From Candidatus Bipolaricaulota bacterium (GTDB taxonomy: Bacteria > Bipolaricaulota > Bipolaricaulia > Bipolaricaulales > Bipolaricaulaceae): 5,507 nt of DNA. The stretch covers positions 1 to 5,507 of the forward strand of contig JACIWM010000073.1 of the NCBI GenBank assembly GCA_014360945.1, given 5' to 3'. The notes beneath the pieces are model-generated. The model was not told the origin of the DNA, made no database searches, and worked only from the letters and a program-made list of their open reading frames with translations. Positions 5,430-5,507 of this stretch are shown in pieces. The position numbers and the translations under genes were made by a program. Within the stretch, counting starts at the first letter, position 1. Each line of letters starts with the position of its first letter.

Positions 5430-5507
5430 GCTTTTCCTATGGGAATCTTTTGCTTTTTCCGTTAAAACAACGCTCAAAAGGTGTAGTGTCTCGGTAATTG
5501 TATCTGT

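Overview
The window carries four recognisable genes, all tied to formate and one-carbon folate metabolism: the 3' end of fdhD (formate dehydrogenase maturation), fhs (formate--tetrahydrofolate ligase), an OxlT-like (OFA family) major facilitator transporter, and folD (methylenetetrahydrofolate dehydrogenase/cyclohydrolase). The GC-rich codons, the long Fhs variant starting MPYDPTVLADWQ, and the combination of FdhD, Fhs, FolD and an OFA carrier point to an anaerobic sulfate-reducing or syntrophic bacterium of the Desulfobacterota (Syntrophobacter-like). This is inferred from remembered protein similarity; there is no rRNA in the window.

Layout. Bases 1-145 (+) encode the last 47 codons of FdhD, whose stop lies inside the 3' end of fhs (129-1892, -); the two genes converge and overlap by 17 bp. 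Bases 1893-2961 form a roughly 1.07 kb gap with no gene I recognise. It holds a candidate minus-strand promoter for fhs, an open frame that ends on the fhs ribosome binding site, a roughly 370 bp segment bounded by a 13-bp perfect inverted repeat with decayed reading frames inside, and a hairpin plus candidate promoter before the transporter. The transporter occupies 2962-4182 (+). Bases 4183-4492 are another gap with no convincing gene. folD (4493-5380, -) follows with a near-perfect -10 box just upstream, and 5407-5507 is upstream sequence only.

How the genes fit together. FdhD activates formate dehydrogenase, which interconverts CO2 and formate. Fhs joins formate to tetrahydrofolate using ATP, and FolD carries 10-formyl-THF through methenyl-THF to methylene-THF. 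These are the first steps of the methyl branch of the Wood-Ljungdahl pathway, usable in either direction. The transporter could move formate or another small carboxylate across the inner membrane, but a key oxalate-binding lysine is replaced, so its substrate is open. folD and fhs lie on the same strand but are separated by the opposite-strand transporter and its decayed flanks, which suggests that this block was inserted between two formerly adjacent genes.

No tRNA, rRNA, CRISPR array or intact transposase was seen. The window is mostly ordinary one-carbon metabolism. The points most worth following are the transporter's changed binding site, the inverted-repeat element, and the overlapping gene ends.
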